A stretch of 64,000 nucleotides of DNA from Bryobacteraceae bacterium (GTDB lineage Bacteria; Acidobacteriota; Terriglobia; Bryobacterales; Bryobacteraceae). The translations under genes were made by a program, and so were the position numbers. The notes beneath the pieces were generated by a model, which worked only from the letters and a program-made list of their open reading frames with translations, was not told the origin of the DNA and made no database searches. The stretch lies in the NCBI GenBank assembly GCA_023384675.1, contig JAHDVK010000002.1, forward strand, positions 248,001 to 312,000. Reading direction: 5' to 3'. Below are positions 48,588-58,604 of this stretch, piece after piece. Positions within the stretch are counted from its first letter, which is position 1. Every line of letters begins with the position of its first letter.

Positions 48588-50780
48588 TTATTCCACGGCA
48601 ATCGTCACGGTGTTGCTGGCGAAATGGCCAATCGTTACGCGCAGGGGGAGCGGTCCGCGATCAGGGATCGCCGGAGGGATTCGGATGCGGATCAGGTCTA
48701 GCCCCGGGTAGGCCTCGTCCGCGGCGATAGAAACCAATTCAGCCGGCCGGGAATAGAGGAAGGCGCTCGCCGCCATTCCGGGCTGGTATCTCCGGAAGGC
48801 GGTGCCGAATAGCGTCAATATGGGGCCTTGATCCGTTCCGCCGGCGGGAACGGGCACGGTGTAGCACTTCGCGCCATCACAGGCCGACAGCGCCCGCGGA
48901 TGCTCATCCTGGCCAGAGTGGGCATAGCCAACGGCGGGTCCTTTATCGAGACCATCCATCGTGAACAGAGCGGGTGCGACTTCCTGCAGAAAGACGCTGC
49001 CGCCATCCAGGGGGCCTTCATTGGTTTGTACGGTGATGGTCATCGGCCCGATCGCGAAGTCGCCGGGCGCTACAAAAGCCAACGAATCGGGGCTGGTGGA
49101 GAGGAGCCTGGCCCAAGCTTCTTGCCCGGAGCAATCGCGCAGGTGAACAGAGATTCCGGCGAGTGTGGTTTCGCCGTCAACGCTGCCGGCGACCGCGGAC
49201 TCAGCGCCGAGGCCAGGGATTTCCGCCAGCAGAATGGATCCAGGGGCGCCTTCCCTCACGAGAAAGGCGGCGCCGCTTCGCGCCGTGGCGGGTTTGACCC
49301 GTTCCAGAGTGAGAATGAACACTCCGAATTCGGGGAAGGTGGCTGGTTGCACCGGGAGTTCTTCGCCGATTGGGCTCGCCGCCGTCCATTTTTTCATTGG
49401 AACGCGGATCGGTTTGCCCTCGTAAGTACCGCTCATTTCTTCAACAAAGAGATTCTGGACGTTTCTTAGGGTCCAGCGGTCGCCGTTGGCGGGCGCCATG
49501 GCCGGGATATCGATCTCCACCTCGTCCTGTTGAGTCCAGTTGTAGATGACGACATGTGCCCGGTCTGGCTCGTAATGGTTGCGGCGGACAAACACCTTCG
49601 GCTCCTGTGGGCGCCCGCCGGGCAGGACAAGGATGCCGCCCCCAAGATCGAAGTTTAAGTCCGACCGCCAACGGGTCAACGGATACTGAACCGTCTGTTT
49701 GCTCTGATCCTCCGCCACGACGACCACCGAGGCGATGGCCTGATTCATATCGCGCACCAGGTATTGGTTCCTCTCAACGATGGAATTCGTGAGGGAAGCG
49801 GGCGCATGGAACTCGATTCTGACGGCGGAGGCGGCATTTTCGGGCCGGAATACAGTATTGTCGCGCCATTCGATGCGGTCCCATCCAAGAATAGAGACCG
49901 CCACGGGCAGGTAGTTGAGGCGAGCGAAGAGATTTTCGTTGCTGCGATTAATGTAGCCAAATTCCGCAGTGTTTCCGTAGAACATATTCTCTTCGAAGCG
50001 AATATGTTTCATAGGGCCCGCTCCGCCCGTCAGCCAGCGGCCGTTGAAATTAACATTGCCCTGAATGAGATAATTGTCGAGAAAGGTCTGGCTGGAGCCG
50101 TACAACTGCATGTTGTGACGCATCGAGTTGAAGAAAACATTGTCGCGAATCGATTTCCATCCATCTTTGTTCTGCGTATAAATCGAAGGGCCATGAGGCC
50201 GGTCGGGTGCGCGCCAGCCGGTATTGAAGAGGATGGTCCCGTATATCTCGCCATCGGGAGCGTCGCGAAAGAAGGTGATGCCCGTGCCTGTGTCGTGGAT
50301 GACACTATTAATCACCTTGACGTTGGCCGCTTTCACCGCGAGGCCGGTTCCCCGGGTTCCGGCCGTGTCCGGGCCGGGCAGACTGGTGCTTCTCACCGGG
50401 TTGGAATTCATGATTTCCAGCCCCCAGATCCAGGTCCAGGCGCCATTCACGGTGAGAACGGTGTCTCTTGAGTTCTCGGCGCCATCGAGTACGGCCCGTT
50501 CCCTCGGGTAGGCCCGAAGAATCACCGGGGCATTCGGCGCGCCCTTCAGCCTGCTTTGGAAGTTCCCCCGGTAAAGCCCCTTTCGCAGCCACACCGTATC
50601 CATCGGCCGGATGGCCGGATGCGGCCGCAGGGCGGTGGCCAAGTCCCAGGGACGCTCCGCCGTGCCGTCGCCCTGCGGCGTGCCGTCCGGCGCCACGAAA
50701 TGCCCGGCGGCGAAACCAACGCCGCAGAGCGCCGCGGTGCAGACGCACCAGAAAGCCAGTCTAAGCCAAAGCTTGCTCAT
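48588..50780 (-). CDS. Parallel beta-helix protein with Solibacter-type C-terminal domain
   Basis: A 730-residue secreted protein with signal (LRLAFWCVCTAALCGVGFA). Residues about 25-370 form a right-handed parallel beta-helix of the pectate-lyase/alginate-lyase-like kind (GHFVAPDGTPQGDGTAERPW, LKGAPNAPVILRAYPRERAVLDG). The last 210 residues (VAPALFTMDGLDKG ... GTAFRRYQPG ... SNTVTIAVE) match the C-terminal domain known as TIGR03437 from Solibacter. ATG 50780 overlaps the end of the upstream glycosyltransferase. Possible polysaccharide lyase, epimerase or binding protein for the nearby glycan. Confidence 0.85.
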   Translation of the reverse strand: MSKLWLRLAFWCVCTAALCGVGFAAGHFVAPDGTPQGDGTAERPWDLATALRPHPAIRPMDTVWLRKGLYRGNFQSRLKGAPNAPVILRAYPRERAVLDGAENSRDTVLTVNGAWTWIWGLEIMNSNPVRSTSLPGPDTAGTRGTGLAVKAANVKVINSVIHDTGTGITFFRDAPDGEIYGTILFNTGWRAPDRPHGPSIYTQNKDGWKSIRDNVFFNSMRHNMQLYGSSQTFLDNYLIQGNVNFNGRWLTGGAGPMKHIRFEENMFYGNTAEFGYINRSNENLFARLNYLPVAVSILGWDRIEWRDNTVFRPENAASAVRIEFHAPASLTNSIVERNQYLVRDMNQAIASVVVVAEDQSKQTVQYPLTRWRSDLNFDLGGGILVLPGGRPQEPKVFVRRNHYEPDRAHVVIYNWTQQDEVEIDIPAMAPANGDRWTLRNVQNLFVEEMSGTYEGKPIRVPMKKWTAASPIGEELPVQPATFPEFGVFILTLERVKPATARSGAAFLVREGAPGSILLAEIPGLGAESAVAGSVDGETTLAGISVHLRDCSGQEAWARLLSTSPDSLAFVAPGDFAIGPMTITVQTNEGPLDGGSVFLQEVAPALFTMDGLDKGPAVGYAHSGQDEHPRALSACDGAKCYTVPVPAGGTDQGPILTLFGTAFRRYQPGMAASAFLYSRPAELVSIAADEAYPGLDLIRIRIPPAIPDRGPLPLRVTIGHFASNTVTIAVE

Positions 50781-51828
50781 ATACATGCACCGTTGCGCCA
50801 AGCGCCGATTCTTCACTGTATTCACTTTGGACGGCCGCGCGCAGCGCATCCGCGGCCCCTGTCCGCAGGCCGGAATCCCGCAACAGGCCGAGCACCGCCT
50901 CCGCCATGGCCCGGTCGTCTCCGGGGGCGGTCAGGCACCCGCCGGGCGCGGTTCGCAGCAATGACGGGCAATCGCCCACCGCCGTACAAACCGCTGCCAC
51001 CCCGGCTTCGCCGTATTCCAGCAACGCCAGCGGTAGTCCCTCACTGGCCGAACTCAGCACGCCAACCGTACATTCCTTCAGGATCGCAGTCACGTCGGAG
51101 CGAAGGCCGAGCAGGCTCACATGACGCTCCAGACCCGACTCGCGGATCAGGCTGCGGATGCTCGCCCCGCAGTCCCCACCCGCTTCGCCGATCAATAACA
51201 GGTGAGCCCGGGGTTCGGCGGCGGCGATGCGCGCCATCGCGCGGATCATCGTCGCATGGTCCTTCTGCGGCCGGATGTTGGCGACCTGGGCGATGCGGAA
51301 GCCGGCTTCGCCTGGCAAGGGTTCGCTCAGCGCCATGCTCCTCCGGATCACGAAATTCGGGATGAGCCAGACGCGTTCCGCGGGCATGCCAAGGCGCTCG
51401 ATCGCCCATGTGCGCAGCTTCTGGTTCACGACGATCATGCTCGCGATCGCACCCTTCACCACGCGGTAGGGCAAGGGGACTTGGGTATTCGATGCGCGTT
51501 CACCGCAATGGTCATGCCACACGACCGCCACCTGCGCGCCCATCGCCTTCACCGCCGCGGCCAGAAACACCGCGGTGCCGTGAGCGTGCAGAATGCGGAT
51601 CGCGTTCTGCTTCACGTATCGCCGCAAGCGCACAATGGCGCCCAGGTCGAACCGGCCGCGCCGCCGCAAGTCCAGAAACCGCACATGCGGCGCGATCTCA
51701 CTCGCCAGCGGACCTGCCCGGCGCGTGGCGCAGACGTGTGCGGAGAACCGCTCCCGCGGCAGCGAGTTCGCCAGTTGCACGCACATCCGTTCCGCGCCAC
51801 CGAGCGACAGTGTGTCCACCAAATGCAT
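50761..51828 (-). CDS. GT4-family glycosyltransferase
   Basis: A 355-residue GT-B enzyme that starts MHLVDTLSLGGAERMCVQLA, the typical acceptor-side GGAE motif of GT4 members. FRIAQVANIRPQKDHATMIRA and the donor-site VLSSASEGLPLALLEYGEAGV (E-x7-E motif) are present. The frame is open far upstream, but that part lies inside the next gene and is not plausible protein. Overlaps the beta-helix gene by 20 bases. Confidence 0.9.
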   Translation of the reverse strand: MHLVDTLSLGGAERMCVQLANSLPRERFSAHVCATRRAGPLASEIAPHVRFLDLRRRGRFDLGAIVRLRRYVKQNAIRILHAHGTAVFLAAAVKAMGAQVAVVWHDHCGERASNTQVPLPYRVVKGAIASMIVVNQKLRTWAIERLGMPAERVWLIPNFVIRRSMALSEPLPGEAGFRIAQVANIRPQKDHATMIRAMARIAAAEPRAHLLLIGEAGGDCGASIRSLIRESGLERHVSLLGLRSDVTAILKECTVGVLSSASEGLPLALLEYGEAGVAAVCTAVGDCPSLLRTAPGGCLTAPGDDRAMAEAVLGLLRDSGLRTGAADALRAAVQSEYSEESALGATVHVYEQALA

Positions 51829-51842
51829 CACGCCGGCTCTGT

Positions 51843-53000
51843 TCAAAAGCTTCCCCAGGCGCTTTCCATGATCCGGCGGAGACCCTGCTCCACTTCCTCC
51901 AACGAATGCCGCTGCCCCCACGTCGCGCAGGCCTGCCGCCGCCGCTGGCGGGACACGTCCGATTCCTCGATCAGTTCCCGGACCGCCGCCGCGAAGGCGC
52001 CGGCATCGCGGTTCGGGACCGTCAATCCGCGCCCCTCGCCGAGCATCCACGCATTCAACCCGCGCCCGGTCGCCACGCAGGGCACGCCAAAAGCCATCGC
52101 CTCGGCCAACACCTTCGGCCAACCTTCGGTCTCCGATGGCAGCACCAGGACATCGGCCGATTCGTACAATCCGAGCACCTGTTCGAAAGGACACCCCCCG
52201 CGCAGACGCACCCGCCCGGCGAGCCCGCCGGACTCGATCATGCGCTCCAGCCGCTCGCGCTCCGGACCTTCGCCGGCAAGATCGAGTTCGACATTGAATC
52301 CTTCGCTGGCCAGGCGCGCACAGGCGCCGATGGCGATGTCCGCCCCCTTGGCCGCCGACAACCGGCCCACGAACAGCATGCGCCAAGCCGCGGCCGGAGC
52401 CGGAGCGCGCCCGGCGGCCCGCCGCGCCCGGTCCATGTGGTCGCGGGTCAGCGCGGAATTGAAGAAGGGAATCACGTGCGCCGGCTGGTCCGGCCACTGG
52501 CCATACACGGTCACCGGACCCCGCCACCACCGCGACGACAACAGCCACCGCTGCAGCCGGCAACTCCACGGCTCGCCCGGGTAACCGTTCCATTGACCCG
52601 CGTATTTCGCAATCATCCTCCGGCTGAAGACCGGCGCCAGCGCCACGCCAAGCAAGCCGATATTGCCGGGACAGCGGACGTGGACCGCGTCACAACCGCG
52701 CAGCGCCCGGATCAGCCGCGCGATCTGCCAGGGAAGCAGCGCCGCCTGCTTGAGCTTCGCCCACAGCGACCGGCCGCCTGCCTCGATCAACGGGTGGACG
52801 GCCATCGAGGCCCGCTCGAACCGGATGCAATCCGGAGGCGGCTCGGCATCCCTGCACGGGGCGGCGATGGTGATCCCTGTGAACATGCGGCTCCAGAGAT
52901 TGAGTTCGATGACGTAAGGGCTGTAGGCGTAGAGCGCGCCGCGATGCCGGTAGTGCACGACGTGGGTAATGACCAGCAGACGGCCTGACGATTCGCTCAC
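51843..53000 (-). CDS. GT4-family glycosyltransferase
   Basis: A 385-residue GT-B enzyme. WRMLFVGRLSAAKGADIAIGA and SADVLVLPSETEGWPKVLAEAM (E-x7-E-type donor site) are standard GT4 features; the N-terminal domain includes HVRCPGNIGLLG. A 4-base overlap with the upstream GT4 gene. Probably one step in assembling the repeat unit of the surface polymer. Confidence 0.9.
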   Translation of the reverse strand: MSESSGRLLVITHVVHYRHRGALYAYSPYVIELNLWSRMFTGITIAAPCRDAEPPPDCIRFERASMAVHPLIEAGGRSLWAKLKQAALLPWQIARLIRALRGCDAVHVRCPGNIGLLGVALAPVFSRRMIAKYAGQWNGYPGEPWSCRLQRWLLSSRWWRGPVTVYGQWPDQPAHVIPFFNSALTRDHMDRARRAAGRAPAPAAAWRMLFVGRLSAAKGADIAIGACARLASEGFNVELDLAGEGPERERLERMIESGGLAGRVRLRGGCPFEQVLGLYESADVLVLPSETEGWPKVLAEAMAFGVPCVATGRGLNAWMLGEGRGLTVPNRDAGAFAAAVRELIEESDVSRQRRRQACATWGQRHSLEEVEQGLRRIMESAWGSF

Positions 53001-54145
53001 GAAGCCTTGCCCGCGAGAACTTGCTCGTAGAATTCCAGGTTGCGGTCCACCATGCGTTCGACGGAGAAGTTGTCGAGGACTCTCCTGCGCGCAGCTTCAC
53101 CGAGACGTTTGCAGAGAGCGGCGTCGTTCAAACAGCGTGCCACCTGTTTCGCTATCGAATCCGGTTCGTGCGGGTTACACAGCAGTCCGCTGACCTGATC
53201 CTCGATCACCTCCGGACCGGGGCCAGTATTAGACCCAACAACCGCCTTGCCCATCGACATGGCTTCCAGCCAGGTCATGGGCATTGCCTCCATATGCGAA
53301 GGGAAAACGCAAACCGCTGCCCGGGCGAGTTCATGAATCAGCCGCTCGTGCCCGACCGCCCCCTCAAAAGCAATCCGCTGGCGCAGGTCCTCGGGGATCA
53401 AGGTCCGCAGATGAGCCAGGAAAGACCCCCCGACCGACTTCTCGTTCCTGTCACGTCCGAAGACAAGCAATGAAGCCGTTGGGACTGCGGAGACGATTTC
53501 CGGCATGGCCTGAACAAGCTGCCTGATGCCCTTCTTCTCGCATAGTGCCCCGACAAACACGATCCTCCCCTGCTCAATCACGGCCTCGGGTTGAGGGCAG
53601 AAGCGATCGGTGTCGACAAAATTCGGCAGGACGGTGATCTGCCGATTTCCCAAACGCAGAAGGTCTCGCGTTGTCTCCGCGACATATTGGCTGACCGCGC
53701 ATAAGACGTTCGCCCTTTCAAAAGAGCGCCTTTCCTGCCACCCCCGCCATGCGGCGGGCCGATCACCTCGAGCCGCAGCAAAGAAATGGTGACCGCCGTG
53801 CATCCGAATCACCTTTCTTGCGGGGCCACTCCACTGGTCGCTTCCAAAGGCGATTTCCTGACCCTCAATAATGTCGATGGGGGAGGACGCGTAAATGTCC
53901 CGAAGCGCTCGTTTGATCGTGAATCCGTTCAATAAGAACCTTGATCCGGGAAGCCGGGCAGCCGCTAACCGCCGCACTGCAACGCCCATATCGTCCTCGA
54001 ATTCGCCAGCCCGGTTCCGGTAGACGCCCACGACGTGTGCGTTATGCCCCTTGGCGACAGCGGCGCGACTTAGATTGCAGACGAAGGAGCCAATACCACC
54101 CCCTCCCGCGGGCGGGTATTCGTTGCAGAGGAAGCAGATGTGCAT
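52997..54145 (-). CDS. GT4-family glycosyltransferase
   Basis: A 382-residue GT-B enzyme with MHICFLCNEYPPAGGGGIGSF as its N-terminal acceptor-side loop, IRMHGGHHFFA, the linker segment RIVFVGALCEKKGIRQLVQA, and the donor-site VCVFPSHMEAMPMTWLEAM. ATG 54145 is chosen because the MHICF start matches the family; the frame is open 19 codons further. Third GT4 of the run. Confidence 0.9.
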   Translation of the reverse strand: MHICFLCNEYPPAGGGGIGSFVCNLSRAAVAKGHNAHVVGVYRNRAGEFEDDMGVAVRRLAAARLPGSRFLLNGFTIKRALRDIYASSPIDIIEGQEIAFGSDQWSGPARKVIRMHGGHHFFAAARGDRPAAWRGWQERRSFERANVLCAVSQYVAETTRDLLRLGNRQITVLPNFVDTDRFCPQPEAVIEQGRIVFVGALCEKKGIRQLVQAMPEIVSAVPTASLLVFGRDRNEKSVGGSFLAHLRTLIPEDLRQRIAFEGAVGHERLIHELARAAVCVFPSHMEAMPMTWLEAMSMGKAVVGSNTGPGPEVIEDQVSGLLCNPHEPDSIAKQVARCLNDAALCKRLGEAARRRVLDNFSVERMVDRNLEFYEQVLAGKAS

Positions 54146-54198
54146 TGCGTTTCGTACGGTCGCCTTCGAGTACCCGCCTGTTGATATGGGTTGCAGTG

Positions 54199-55164
54199 TC
54201 AAGAACCCATTGCCCTGCGAAGTGCCCGGGCGGCGACCTTACGCATGCCCCAAGGTAGGCGGGATACGAGCGGCCAAACCGGCGGCCGATAGCCATTCTG
54301 AGGCGAAACACCAGTCGCCGGAGCCGGATCCTCCCTGCGCGCCCGCTCCGGCACATTGCCCATGTGTTCAACAAACGCGGCAGTAGTCGACAGCCGCCAG
54401 AGTCCACAGCGATCCACTGGCTCATCGAGCCACCGGCGGTCAACCCGCCCGTCAAGAGCCGTGTTGCTGGCTTCCTTGGGTATCCGATTGACGACGCATT
54501 TTCTCAGCGTGAACTGCATATGAGATGCGCCCACACAGGCGATACCGCCATTTCTGACAACAACCAGTTGCCGCCGCCGCTCGCTCTCCTTAAATAATCC
54601 CGGAGTCCCCACGCTGTTCGCAAACCGATCCAGGTCGGATTCGCTGACGACACTACGCCGTTTCAATTCTCCCCGCATTGCAGCACCAAGGACCGTTGCT
54701 GACGTACAATACCACGCGATATTTGGAACAGGCAGTGCGGAAACCATTCCAGCCTCGGGGAAAGCGTAGAAGATCGCTTTAGTCGCTTCAATCCAACCCA
54801 TCTTGAAGTACACATCTGAATCGCTGACCGTGATGAATTCCTCGTAGCAGCCCCGAAGAGCGGCGACAACGGAGTCGACTTTGCCGCGATTCAGTTTGTT
54901 CCAGACGATCTGGTCCACCGAACCATCCTTAAGGCAGTCATCGAGGAATGGCCTCAGGCGTTCAGCTTCACCGTTCACAATGAGCGTGATTGCTGCTTTC
55001 GTGCCGACACTGGCAAACAAGGAAACCAGGCTGATCTGAAGCACCTCGCCGGCGCGCTCAAAGTAAGCTTCCGACGATGGGAGATAAACCGGCAGGATGA
55101 TGCGATGCTTCCCGTACGAAGGCAATACCGGTTTCTGCTTCGCCGGGTTCTGGCCTAGTCGCAT
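54199..55164 (-). CDS. GT2-like (GT-A fold) glycosyltransferase
   Basis: A 321-residue protein with a GT-A-like N-terminal half: [32 protein letters not shown], and [15 protein letters not shown], in which DSD is the metal-binding DxD-type motif. The second half has [15 protein letters not shown] and an Arg-rich C-terminus. It is more divergent than the GT4 enzymes beside it, so the family call is moderate. Base composition is slightly lower in GC than its neighbours. Overlaps the acyltransferase gene by 10 bases. Confidence 0.72.
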   Translation of the reverse strand: MRLGQNPAKQKPVLPSYGKHRIILPVYLPSSEAYFERAGEVLQISLVSLFASVGTKAAITLIVNGEAERLRPFLDDCLKDGSVDQIVWNKLNRGKVDSVVAALRGCYEEFITVSDSDVYFKMGWIEATKAIFYAFPEAGMVSALPVPNIAWYCTSATVLGAAMRGELKRRSVVSESDLDRFANSVGTPGLFKESERRRQLVVVRNGGIACVGASHMQFTLRKCVVNRIPKEASNTALDGRVDRRWLDEPVDRCGLWRLSTTAAFVEHMGNVPERARREDPAPATGVSPQNGYRPPVWPLVSRLPWGMRKVAARALRRAMGS

Positions 55165-55868
55165 TCTTCCCGCGCCTGCCTTGGCCTGTGCACGGAATTC
55201 ATCTCACACAGAAGGCGTAAAGCATCGTCGCGATTCTGCGAAAGGTCCATTGTCAATAGACGCTGCCAATCCGCGAGCTCATCGATTGGCAACTCCCACC
55301 AGCGGCTTTTCAGGAGCGCCTGAATGATCTCGGGATCAAATCGGTAGGCTCTGATCTTGGCCGGAACACCCACGGCGATCGCGTATGCGGGTACGTCCTT
55401 GGTGACAACCGCGCCGGCCCCAACAACAGCTCCAGTCCCAACGTGCACCCCCTTCAGCAAAACCGCCCCATGTCCCACCCAAACATCGTGATCAACGTGA
55501 ATCTCTTTCCGGATAACTGACTTCCTCAACGCTCCGCTCAAGAGCTGACGATTCACGTAGGTTGAACACAGTGTTGTGGGATGCTCTGTGCCGTATATCC
55601 CCACCGAAGATCCAATTTGGCAGTATCGGCCGATAGCGATCGGACCAATAAGCGTACAATTAGCGCCGATTGTGGTCGCATAGCCAACATCAATTGATCC
55701 GGAGAAGACAGTTCCCCTAGCAACACCATTGCGTCCACCCCAATTCACGTTCCGCGTGCCTTCGACGTCTCGGCCAGCTGAAAACTTCCCGAACGAATAT
55801 GAGCGGGCGCGCAGATCCGTGATGCGGTACAGCACTTTTCGCGCAAGTTGGTAGAAGCGGGTAATCAC
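55155..55868 (-). CDS. Hexapeptide-repeat acyltransferase (CatB/LbH type)
   Basis: A 237-residue left-handed beta-helix acyltransferase. Hexapeptide turns run from about 60 to 185 ([19 protein letters not shown] ... [36 protein letters not shown]), with the catalytic-type His in GIYGTEHP, and [12 protein letters not shown] closes the helix. I chose GTG 55868, whose GTGA overlaps the ABC gene stop; ATG 55913 would give a 49-base overlap. It probably adds an acetyl group to a glycan sugar. Confidence 0.85.
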   Translation of the reverse strand: MITRFYQLARKVLYRITDLRARSYSFGKFSAGRDVEGTRNVNWGGRNGVARGTVFSGSIDVGYATTIGANCTLIGPIAIGRYCQIGSSVGIYGTEHPTTLCSTYVNRQLLSGALRKSVIRKEIHVDHDVWVGHGAVLLKGVHVGTGAVVGAGAVVTKDVPAYAIAVGVPAKIRAYRFDPEIIQALLKSRWWELPIDELADWQRLLTMDLSQNRDDALRLLCEMNSVHRPRQAREECD

Positions 55869-57118
55869 GACTTTGTTGCCTGCACCGCCTGGCTTTGCCT
55901 GCGCGTCGACCATTTAACGGGTGGATCGAGAACGCTACTGGCCGCGCCGGACCTAAAATCCTTGCTGCATATGTCGAAATTGTAAAATTCAGTTAAAAAT
56001 TTCGAGCTAACACCTATTCCGTTTGGAAAGAAGCGCATATGCACCGAATAGACGCCCGGGCTAAGCCAGACTGAGGGCAACTCCACGGAAACGAAGTTGA
56101 CTTCCTCGGTGTCGCAAGGTTCGAGCTTGATCTGGCTTGGAATCATCATGATTTCCTGGCCCGCACCATTGGTAACCACAAGCTTGACCATTGCAGATGT
56201 GGTGCCAAAGGGCCAGCGGACGGCGAAATTGAAGGTCTGAGTAGATCCGACATCCCACTTGAGATCAGACGGAGAGACAAGCGTTGCTTGTCCGCAGTTG
56301 AGACGTTCGACCTGCACCAGCGAGCCCGAACTTCGACCATTCTGGGCGCCTGAAGAGTAGGCTCCTACCACATCCGAGACATTGCCTTGAAGGCAGATGC
56401 TACCCCCGTCAAGATAAAGACACTCCGTGCAAATTGCGGCTATGGCCGCCATGTTATGTGAGACGAGGAGCACCGTGCGGCCATGTTGAGCCACTTCACC
56501 CATCTTTCCTAAGCACTTATCCTGAAACCGTCTATCCCCTACCGCCAAAACTTCGTCCACTAGCAGAATCTCCGGCTCCAGGTGCGCCGCCACCGCGAAC
56601 GCGAGCCTGAGATACATCCCACTCGAATAGAACTTTACCGGCGTATCGACAAATTGCTCTACTTCGGCGAACGACACGATTTCGTCGAACTTGCGCTCCA
56701 CTTCGGTGCGCTTCATCCCCAGAATGGCCCCGTTCAAGTAGATGTTTTCGCGGCCGCTGAGTTCGGGGTGGAAGCCGGTACCGACCTCCAGCAGGGAGCC
56801 GACGCGGCCGTGGATTTCGGCATACCCGGCTGTGGGTTCGGTGATGCGCGACAGCACTTTCAGCAGCGTGCTCTTGCCCGCGCCATTGCGGCCAATCACG
56901 CCGACCACCTCGCCCGCTTTGATCTCGAAGGACACATCCTTCAGCGCCCAGAACAGCGAGGTGTCCACGGGGTCCTGATGGTCCTTGTTCCTCCAGCGCC
57001 GGAAAGGCCGCAGCGCGGCGTTCGAGATACTGTCCCGCAGCGTCTTATAGCGCTGCTGCGCGCCGCCGAGGCGGTACTGCTTATGCAACCCCTCGACGCG
57101 GATGGCCACATTGCTCAT
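55865..57118 (-). CDS. Wzt-type ABC transporter ATPase for polysaccharide export
   Basis: A 417-residue ATPase: Walker [10 protein letters not shown] at residues 76-84, signature [14 protein letters not shown], Walker [14 protein letters not shown] and the H-loop [12 protein letters not shown]-terminal domain of about 165 residues ([12 protein letters not shown] ... [10 protein letters not shown]) resembles the carbohydrate-recognising Wzt C domain. It should power export of a finished glycan on a lipid carrier. No Wzm-like permease is seen in the window, so the partner must lie elsewhere. Overlaps both neighbours by 4 bases. Confidence 0.9.
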   Translation of the reverse strand: MSNVAIRVEGLHKQYRLGGAQQRYKTLRDSISNAALRPFRRWRNKDHQDPVDTSLFWALKDVSFEIKAGEVVGVIGRNGAGKSTLLKVLSRITEPTAGYAEIHGRVGSLLEVGTGFHPELSGRENIYLNGAILGMKRTEVERKFDEIVSFAEVEQFVDTPVKFYSSGMYLRLAFAVAAHLEPEILLVDEVLAVGDRRFQDKCLGKMGEVAQHGRTVLLVSHNMAAIAAICTECLYLDGGSICLQGNVSDVVGAYSSGAQNGRSSGSLVQVERLNCGQATLVSPSDLKWDVGSTQTFNFAVRWPFGTTSAMVKLVVTNGAGQEIMMIPSQIKLEPCDTEEVNFVSVELPSVWLSPGVYSVHMRFFPNGIGVSSKFLTEFYNFDICSKDFRSGAASSVLDPPVKWSTRRQSQAVQATKS

Positions 57119-58578
57119 ACGCGCACCGCCTGTGCGTGGCGCCGGGCGATGCCGATCAGCGCCTCGGCCTGGCGCGCGGATGCTCCGCCCGGTGGATTGT
57201 CCATCTGGAGCGCAAGCAGTTGGCGGCGGCCGTCGCGGCAGACACCCGGGTCAGCCAATGCGGCATTCACGCAATCAACCAGCGACTCGGCGGAATCGGC
57301 GATCAGCGTCGCGCGCAGATCCACCACCGGTTTGAAATGTTCGTAGGAATAGAATTTCGGCCACGGCGTGCTTTGCAGGTTCGCCGGATCCTCCGACCAG
57401 TAAGCGATATTCACCACGGGTTTGTCGAAAACCGCGAAATCCATTGTCATTGTGGAAGCCATATTGACGCCGATATTGGCGTGCCGCGCCAGATTCACGA
57501 GCAGCGTGACATCTTCCTGCGTAGGCATATTATTCACCCAGTTGCTATTGGGTGCGAAGCGCCAGCGCGGACGCGCGTAGATCAACTCCGGATACCGCTC
57601 GCGCACCCAGTCAAACCGGCTGCCTTCGTCGGCGGGCGAGGGCCGGAACAGGATTTGGGGATTGCCTTCGAATCGCCCGCGGCGCGCGAGTTCCAGGAAC
57701 AGGGCCAGTTGGTTTGGTTCGTTCGGGCACGTGGTGCGATCGCCGCCCGAGTAGCAGATGAGCGGCCTCGCCGGGTCGGCGCCTACCCGCCGGCAGAACT
57801 CCTCGCGGCTGACATACAGGGAAGTGTCCGCGTAGGCGTCGAACTGGGGGGTGCCCGTGATCACGACCTGGTTGTCGCGCACGTCCGGGTAGTAGCGCAG
57901 CAGCTCGCTCTTCATCAGCGTGCTCCAGACGAAGTAGTAATCGAAAGGCGCCGGGATGCGGCCCTGGCCACTCAGATTGTCCCAACTGTAAATGAATGTC
58001 ACCGTGGGAATGCCGAGCGAGTGCGCCGCGAGCACAATTGGCACTACCGAAACAGGCCGCTGGTGAGTGCAGAACACGACCAGGGGATTCAGCCGCCGTA
58101 GCAATTGCTGGTATTCCCGGAATTCCCGACGGCGGGTGTTCTCAGCTTCGAGCAATCGCGCCAGCCATTTGATTCCGGCCGCGTGCCCGCAGGCCCGCCC
58201 CACGCGCTTCGCCACGCGGTGCAGCAGCCGCACCTTAAACGGCCCAGCGACGGGTCTGGCCAGGTTGGAAAGCATTGCGTACGACCCCCACCGGTATTGG
58301 TGCGCGTAGGCGAGAGCGTAACGCAGCAACGCGACCACGGGGCCTTCGCGAAAGGGCAGGAAAGGCAGGGGGGACCAACGCCGGGCCTCTTCGGGGAGGA
58401 GTTCGGGGCGAAAGCCTGCCAGTACAACTGGGTCGAGAACCTGCCCAACAAACTGCGCAAACGGATCGAGCAGGAAATTCCTCACGCCGACGCCGTCGGG
58501 TACGAGGAAAAGCGTTTTCGTCAACGGCTGGCCGCCCCAGCGGCTAAGCCCGGCGTCCGATGTGGAACTTTGGCTCAT
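57115..58578 (-). CDS. Putative GT-B-fold surface-glycan transferase
   Basis: A 487-residue protein. The C-terminal half has GT-B-like features: VVITGTPQFDAYAD, RPLICYSGGDRTTCPNEPNQ, LFRPSPADEG and a donor-site-like ARHANIGVNMASTMTMDFAVFDKPVVN. These resemble CDP-glycerol or KDO-type transferases and sialic-acid-type glycan enzymes, but the N-terminal half is not familiar. ATG 58578 is chosen; the frame is open upstream. It overlaps the Wzt gene by 4 bases, placing it in the export operon. Confidence 0.6.
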   Translation of the reverse strand: MSQSSTSDAGLSRWGGQPLTKTLFLVPDGVGVRNFLLDPFAQFVGQVLDPVVLAGFRPELLPEEARRWSPLPFLPFREGPVVALLRYALAYAHQYRWGSYAMLSNLARPVAGPFKVRLLHRVAKRVGRACGHAAGIKWLARLLEAENTRRREFREYQQLLRRLNPLVVFCTHQRPVSVVPIVLAAHSLGIPTVTFIYSWDNLSGQGRIPAPFDYYFVWSTLMKSELLRYYPDVRDNQVVITGTPQFDAYADTSLYVSREEFCRRVGADPARPLICYSGGDRTTCPNEPNQLALFLELARRGRFEGNPQILFRPSPADEGSRFDWVRERYPELIYARPRWRFAPNSNWVNNMPTQEDVTLLVNLARHANIGVNMASTMTMDFAVFDKPVVNIAYWSEDPANLQSTPWPKFYSYEHFKPVVDLRATLIADSAESLVDCVNAALADPGVCRDGRRQLLALQMDNPPGGASARQAEALIGIARRHAQAVRV

Positions 58579-58604
58579 GACCGTGCTGGAATCCTGTTCA
58601 CGTT

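Noticed and set aside
51202-52988. Long plus-strand frames over the glycosyltransferase genes
   Set aside because: Pro/Arg/His-rich antisense frames without homology-like motifs.
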